NCBI GenBank assembly: GCA_003525905.1
Contig: DQIA01000042.1
Span: 1-8,863 of the forward strand
Length of the DNA: 8,863 nucleotides
From: Clostridiales bacterium
Lineage (GTDB): Bacteria; Bacillota; Clostridia; Oscillospirales; Oscillospiraceae
Reading direction: 5' to 3'
This document shows, in pieces, positions 6,005-8,863 of this stretch (positions within the stretch are counted from its first letter, which is position 1; each line of letters begins with the position of its first letter). Position numbers and translations under genes: made by a program. The notes below the pieces were generated by a model. The model ran no database searches and was not told the DNA's origin. It saw nothing but the letters and a program-made list of their open reading frames with translations.

Positions 6005-7127
6005 AAAACGCCTCGATGTCCGTGCGGGACGCGGCGAGCGAGCCCTGCACAAAGCCGGGCTTTCCGCCGCCCCTGCCCTGCAGCGCGGCATTGAGCCGCT
6101 TCGTCAGGCCGCGCAGGTCGCCGTCCCGGTCGGCCATGGCATAGTGCCACGCGCCGTCCTGCCCGGCAAACACGGCGCAGCGCGCTGTGTTCGCCCGGAC
6201 CATGGCGTCTGTCAGGCGGCGCACGCTCTCCGGCGGCATAGGCGGCTCAAAGCGGAGCGTCTGCCCGTCCTGTGCCAGCAGGGCAAACAGGCGATCCTCC
6301 AGCGCGGCGGCGCGCTGCTGCGCCTCCGTCCGCTCGGAGGCCAATCGTGCCACGGCGGCGGCCGTCTGCACGGGCTTTGCCGACAGGCGGACGGAGATGT
6401 CGCGGTTCTGGGCGCAAAGGGCGTTCAGCACGGCAAGGGCACGGCCGCCGCAGGCCATCTCGATGCGCGAGCCGCCGCGGAAATGCGTCGTGCTGAACAG
6501 CTTGATGAGGCCGATCTCGCCCGTGCGGGCCACATGGGTGCCGCAGCAGGCGCACAGGTCGATGTCTCCGAACTGCACGAGGCGCACTGCACCCGTCAGG
6601 GCCTTTTTACTGCGGTATGGGAGGTGCGCCAGCTCGTCCGGCTCCGGATACCAGATATGCGGCGCAAAATCGGCCCAGACGGCCTCGTTCGCGGCGCGCT
6701 CCAGCTCCTGCAGGGCCTGCTCGTCCACCTCACCGTTAAAATCGATCGTCACGAGGTCCGCACCGAGGTGGAAGCCGACGTTCTCATAGCCGAAGCGCGC
6801 GTGGATGAGGCCGGAGACGAGATGCTCACCCGAGTGCTGCTGCATGAGGTCCAGCCGCCGCGCCCAGTCGATCTCGCCCGTCACGTCTGCGCCGGCCGGC
6901 AGAGCCGCCGTGCAGCGGTGCAGCACCGTCTCGCCGCGCAGGAGCGTCTCCGTGACGTCCGCGCCGCCGAGCGTGCCCATGTCGCAGGGCTGGCCGCCTC
7001 CCGTGGGATAAAAGATCGTGCGGTCCAGCTCCACGAGCCAGCCGTTTTCGCTCTCCTCGCAGGAGAGCACGCGCGCCTGCAGCTGCCGGGCGTGCGAGTC
7101 CGTTTCATAGATGCGGATCGTGTTCAA
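5967..7127 (-). CDS. alaX: Alanyl-tRNA editing protein, AlaX with DHHA1 domain
   Basis: This free-standing relative of the alanyl-tRNA synthetase editing domain should hydrolyse Ser- or Gly-mischarged tRNA-Ala in trans. In its 386 residues the order is an N-terminal barrel with TIFYPTGGGQPCDMG (37-51), the editing core with zinc ligands H98 and H102 (HSGEH) and C194 and H198 (CCGTH), a probably helical linker (about 250-285), and a C-terminal DHHA1 domain with the glycine-rich GRGGGKPGFVQGS (351-363). This matches the long AlaX class and lacks aminoacylation and anticodon parts. The start is TTG at 7125-7127: CGGAG lies nine bases upstream and the family's N-terminal strands begin directly after it. 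Its 3' end overlaps the deacetylase gene tail to tail. Serine versus glycine specificity cannot be read off. Confidence 0.93.
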   Translation of the reverse strand: MNTIRIYETDSHARQLQARVLSCEESENGWLVELDRTIFYPTGGGQPCDMGTLGGADVTETLLRGETVLHRCTAALPAGADVTGEIDWARRLDLMQQHSGEHLVSGLIHARFGYENVGFHLGADLVTIDFNGEVDEQALQELERAANEAVWADFAPHIWYPEPDELAHLPYRSKKALTGAVRLVQFGDIDLCACCGTHVARTGEIGLIKLFSTTHFRGGSRIEMACGGRALAVLNALCAQNRDISVRLSAKPVQTAAAVARLASERTEAQQRAAALEDRLFALLAQDGQTLRFEPPMPPESVRRLTDAMVRANTARCAVFAGQDGAWHYAMADRDGDLRGLTKRLNAALQGRGGGKPGFVQGSLAASRTDIEAFFTAESCSMPDPA

Positions 7128-7159
7128 GGTTTTCCACTCCGTTTTTCGGTTTTTCCTTT

Positions 7160-7188
7160 ATTTTACCATAAGATCGCAAAAAACAAAA
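7160..7188 (-). promoter_or_regulatory. Weak candidate promoter for alaX
   Basis: On the minus strand TTTTGT (7183-7188) is followed after 17 bases by TAAAAT (7160-7165), about 33 bases before the TTG start. The -10 is good and the -35 is poor. It is the most promoter-like stretch in the AT-rich patch upstream of the gene. Confidence 0.4.
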
Positions 7189-7209
7189 GGGATTTTTCCG
7201 CGGTTTCGC

Positions 7210-7238
7210 TTGACAAACGCGCCGCGCGGCAATATGAT
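7210..7238 (+). promoter_or_regulatory. Sigma-A promoter of the mgtE leader and gene
   Basis: TTGACA (7210-7215), a 17-base spacer and TATGAT (7233-7238) form a nearly perfect housekeeping promoter. Transcription would start near 7245, giving a leader of about 200 bases before the mgtE ATG. Such a strong promoter with a long leader suggests that control acts after initiation. Confidence 0.88.
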
Positions 7239-7278
7239 AAGAGATAGGGCCTTTTCAAAAATTTTCAGCCCAAAAGGA

Positions 7279-7366
7279 GGGAACGTCATGGATGCTGGGA
7301 GTGGCAATGGTACTGGCGTAGGCCGAAGTACGAAAAAGGACGCCCGCGTCCATGCGGTGCGTTCCC
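7279..7366 (+). ncRNA. Structured leader RNA of mgtE, no recognised class
   Basis: Three stacked helices can be drawn by eye. P1 is GGGAACG (7279-7285) with CGTTCCC (7360-7366). P2 is CATGGATGC-GGG (7287-7299) with CCCGCGTCCATG (7343-7354), 12 pairs with one bulged T and one G-U. P3 is GTACTGGC (7310-7317) with GCC-GA-AGTAC (7322-7331), capped by GTAG. P1 uses part of the upstream ORF's ribosome binding site, and P2 includes that ORF's start codon. Mg2+ transporter genes in Bacillota are often controlled by the M-box riboswitch, but I cannot recognise M-box conserved segments here. The pairing is seen in the sequence; function is inferred from position. It may be an unfamiliar riboswitch, an ORF-dependent attenuator or simply coding sequence with chance pairing. 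Confidence 0.5.
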
Positions 7367-7371
7367 GTTAA
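7288..7371 (+). CDS. 27-residue leader ORF upstream of mgtE
   Basis: ATG at 7288 follows AAAAGGAGGG (7272-7281) with a six-base gap, one of the best ribosome binding sites in the window, and the frame closes with TAA at 7369-7371. The peptide is glycine-rich at the front (MDAGSGNGTGVGRST) and basic at the end (KKDARVHAVRSR), with no membrane segment. The frame is open further upstream, but the mgtE promoter lies inside that extension, so the short start is preferred. It ends 76 bases before the mgtE start. A ribosome at its stop codon would cover the 3' strand of helix P1. I know no family for it. It may be a regulatory leader peptide whose translation matters more than its product. A second start at 7292 (MLGVAMVLA, TAG at 7319-7321) shares the same ribosome binding site. 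Confidence 0.5.
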   Translation: MDAGSGNGTGVGRSTKKDARVHAVRSR

Positions 7372-7431
7372 TCATTCGATATTCGGCCTGCCGTGCCCGC
7401 TTCCGAATCTCTGACCGTACTATGAAGAATC

Positions 7432-7441
7432 AGGAGGGAAC
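7432..7441 (+). promoter_or_regulatory. mgtE ribosome binding site, a repeat of the leader-ORF site
   Basis: AGGAGGGAAC (7432-7441) contains the mgtE Shine-Dalgarno, nine bases before the ATG. The identical ten bases stand at 7275-7284 before the leader ORF. GTTCCC at 7361-7366 is complementary to the GGGAAC part of both copies, so it could pair with either one but not both at once. A small ATTCGG/CCGAAT hairpin (7381-7386 with 7403-7408) lies between. Confidence 0.6.
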
Positions 7442-7447
7442 CGGAAA

Positions 7448-8824
7448 ATGGCAGATCACACCGTAACTGTAGAGAGCACGCTTGAGGCGCTGCTCGTGGA
7501 AAAGAAGTATTCCACGATCCGCGACATTCTATCCACGATGAATCCCGCGGATATCGCCTCGGTCTTTGACGGGCTGGAGGAATCCCGCCTGCCGCTGCTG
7601 TTCCGGCTGCTGCCGAAGGAGCTGGCGGCCGAGACGTTCGTCGAAATGGAGCCGGACGCGCAGGAGCTGCTCATCCGCGGCTTTTCGGACTCCGAGCTGC
7701 GCGAGGTGCTCGACGAGCTGTATGTCGACGATGCCGTCGATATCGTGGAGGAAATGCCCGCAAATGTCGTGCGCCGCATCCTCTCGCAGGCGGACCCCGA
7801 CATGCGCAAGGACATCAACGAGATCCTGCGCTACCCCGAGAATTCCGCAGGCTCCATCATGACAACGGAATATGTCTCGCTGCGCCCCGGCATGACCGTG
7901 GAGGAGGCCATCCTCCGCATCCGCCGCACGGGCGTCGACAAAGAGACGATCTACACCTGCTACGTCACCAAGAACCGCACGCTCATCGGTCTCGTCTCCG
8001 TCAAGGACCTGCTGCTGGCGCAGGACGACGACGAGACCGTCGACAAGATCATGGAGACGAACGTCATCTCCGTCCATACGCACACCGATCAGGAAGAAGT
8101 TGCCCGCATGTTCTCGAAATACAACTTCCTCGCCCTGCCGGTCGTGGACACGGAGAACCGCATGGTCGGCATCGTGACCTTCGACGACGCCATGGACGTC
8201 ATGGAAGACGAGGCCACGGAGGACATGGAGATCATGGGCGGCATGACGCCGTCGGACAAGACGTATCTCCGCTCGTCCACGTTCGACCTCTTCAAGCACC
8301 GCATCCCCTGGCTCATGCTGCTGATGGTCTCGGCCACGTTCACGGGCCTGATCATCACGCATTTTGAAAGCGCGCTGGCCGCGCAGGTCGCACTGACGGC
8401 CTTCATCCCCATGCTCATGGACACGGGCGGCAACTCCGGCTCGCAGTCCTCCGTCACGGTCATCCGCGCGCTGTCGCTCGGCGAGATCGAGTTTTCCGAT
8501 CTGCCGCGCGTCGTGTGGAAGGAGATCCGCACGGCCGTGCTCTGCGGCATCTCGCTGGCAGCCGCCTGCTTTGCCAAGATCATGCTCGTCGACCGGCTGA
8601 TGCTCGGCAACAAGGATGTCACCTGCCTCGTTGCGCTGGTCGTATGCGCCACCATGGCGCTGACGGTGCTTGTGGCTAAGGTGATTGGCTGCGCGCTGCC
8701 GATGCTTGCCAAAAAGCTCGGCTTCGACCCGGCCGTCATGGCAAGCCCGTTCATCACGACGATCGTCGACGCGCTGTCTCTGCTGATCTACTTTGGCATT
8801 GCGAGCGTCCTGCTGCTGAACTGA
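7448..8824 (+). CDS. mgtE: Magnesium transporter MgtE
   Basis: MgtE is a homodimeric Mg2+ channel of the inner membrane that closes when its cytosolic domains bind Mg2+. The 458 residues match the family. The acidic N domain spans about 1-130, then come two CBS domains (about 137-195, beginning GSIMTTEYVSLRPGMTVEEA, and about 200-258), a linker helix, and five membrane segments from about 285 to the end. The conserved pore-side PMLMDTGGNSGSQSS is at 321-335. In the last helix, D441 in SPFITTIVDALSLLIYF aligns by eye with the selectivity-filter aspartate (D432) of Thermus MgtE. The many acidic residues in the N and CBS domains (for example VDDAVDIVEEMP, EDEATEDMEIM) fit Mg2+ sensing. The ATG at 7448 has AGGAGGG nine bases upstream. 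It is transcribed alone from the promoter at 7210. No clear terminator is seen in the 39 bases after it. Confidence 0.96.
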   Translation: MADHTVTVESTLEALLVEKKYSTIRDILSTMNPADIASVFDGLEESRLPLLFRLLPKELAAETFVEMEPDAQELLIRGFSDSELREVLDELYVDDAVDIVEEMPANVVRRILSQADPDMRKDINEILRYPENSAGSIMTTEYVSLRPGMTVEEAILRIRRTGVDKETIYTCYVTKNRTLIGLVSVKDLLLAQDDDETVDKIMETNVISVHTHTDQEEVARMFSKYNFLALPVVDTENRMVGIVTFDDAMDVMEDEATEDMEIMGGMTPSDKTYLRSSTFDLFKHRIPWLMLLMVSATFTGLIITHFESALAAQVALTAFIPMLMDTGGNSGSQSSVTVIRALSLGEIEFSDLPRVVWKEIRTAVLCGISLAAACFAKIMLVDRLMLGNKDVTCLVALVVCATMALTVLVAKVIGCALPMLAKKLGFDPAVMASPFITTIVDALSLLIYFGIASVLLLN

Positions 8825-8863
8825 AAAAGCGCTCAGACTGTCAAAAAACTGCCAAGCCAAAAG

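Noticed and set aside
7111..7371. 86-codon frame covering the mgtE promoter
   Set aside because: The sigma-A promoter at 7210-7238 lies inside it and only the last 27 codons follow a ribosome binding site, so the short leader ORF is the supported version.
7240..7447. M-box (ykoK) or yybP-ykoY riboswitch before mgtE
   Set aside because: I looked for the conserved segments of both and could not match them; a covariance-model search would settle this.
7529..8860. 443-codon minus-strand open frame opposite mgtE
   Set aside because: It is an antisense shadow of mgtE created by third-position GC bias; the composition is His/Asp/Arg-rich with no family resemblance.
8825..8863. Terminator after mgtE
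   Set aside because: No stem followed by a T run is visible before the window ends; it may lie just outside.
1..8863. Defence system, prophage, transposase, CRISPR or tRNA genes
   Set aside because: All long credible frames are housekeeping or transport genes, and no repeat-spacer pattern, terminal inverted repeats with a transposase, or cloverleaf was found.

Overview
The window carries seven complete genes of ordinary housekeeping type plus one short leader ORF. It looks like the chromosome of a GC-rich member of the Bacillota (class Clostridia). A gut Oscillospiraceae/Ruminococcaceae-type genome is my best guess. The reasons are strong AGGAGG-type ribosome binding sites, a TTGACA/TATGAT promoter, the gene families present (full-length Sua5, stand-alone AlaX with DHHA1, a clostridial-type M18 aminopeptidase, MgtE), and a strong GC bias at third codon positions, which also creates very long antisense shadow ORFs. 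The taxonomic placement is inference. There are no rRNA or tRNA genes, no CRISPR array and no insertion sequence.

Layout. Positions 1-244 are non-coding: a dispersed-repeat-like palindrome (71-130) and an intrinsic terminator (200-238) that closes the minus-strand operon. Positions 5191 down to 245 hold one tightly packed minus-strand operon: rlmA (23S rRNA G-N1 methyltransferase), prfA (release factor 1), sua5 (threonylcarbamoyl-AMP synthase for tRNA t6A), coaE (dephospho-CoA kinase) and an M18 aminopeptidase. prfA/sua5 and sua5/coaE share 4-base ATGA overlaps. coaE has no stop codon: its frame runs directly into the aminopeptidase, which keeps its own Shine-Dalgarno and start. Divergently, a secreted polysaccharide deacetylase (5327-6004, +) ends 38 bases inside the 3' end of a convergent alaX-type alanyl-tRNA editing gene (7127-5967, -).

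A 320-base divergent region follows. It contains a near-consensus sigma-A promoter (7210-7238) and a roughly 200-base leader in front of mgtE (7448-8824, +). The leader holds a well-initiated 27-codon ORF (7288-7371) embedded in a long three-part hairpin (7279-7366). The 3' strand of that hairpin could alternatively pair with the mgtE ribosome binding site. I do not recognise the M-box riboswitch often found at Mg2+ transporter genes here, so this leader is the best candidate in the window for an undescribed regulatory element.

How the genes work together: four of the seven genes act on translation (rRNA modification, termination, tRNA t6A modification, mischarged Ala-tRNA editing). CoaE supplies coenzyme A, the M18 enzyme recycles peptides, the deacetylase acts on the cell wall, and MgtE imports Mg2+, on which ribosomes depend. 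Nothing resembles a defence system, prophage or biosynthetic cluster. The second-look items are the coaE-aminopeptidase frame fusion and the mgtE leader.
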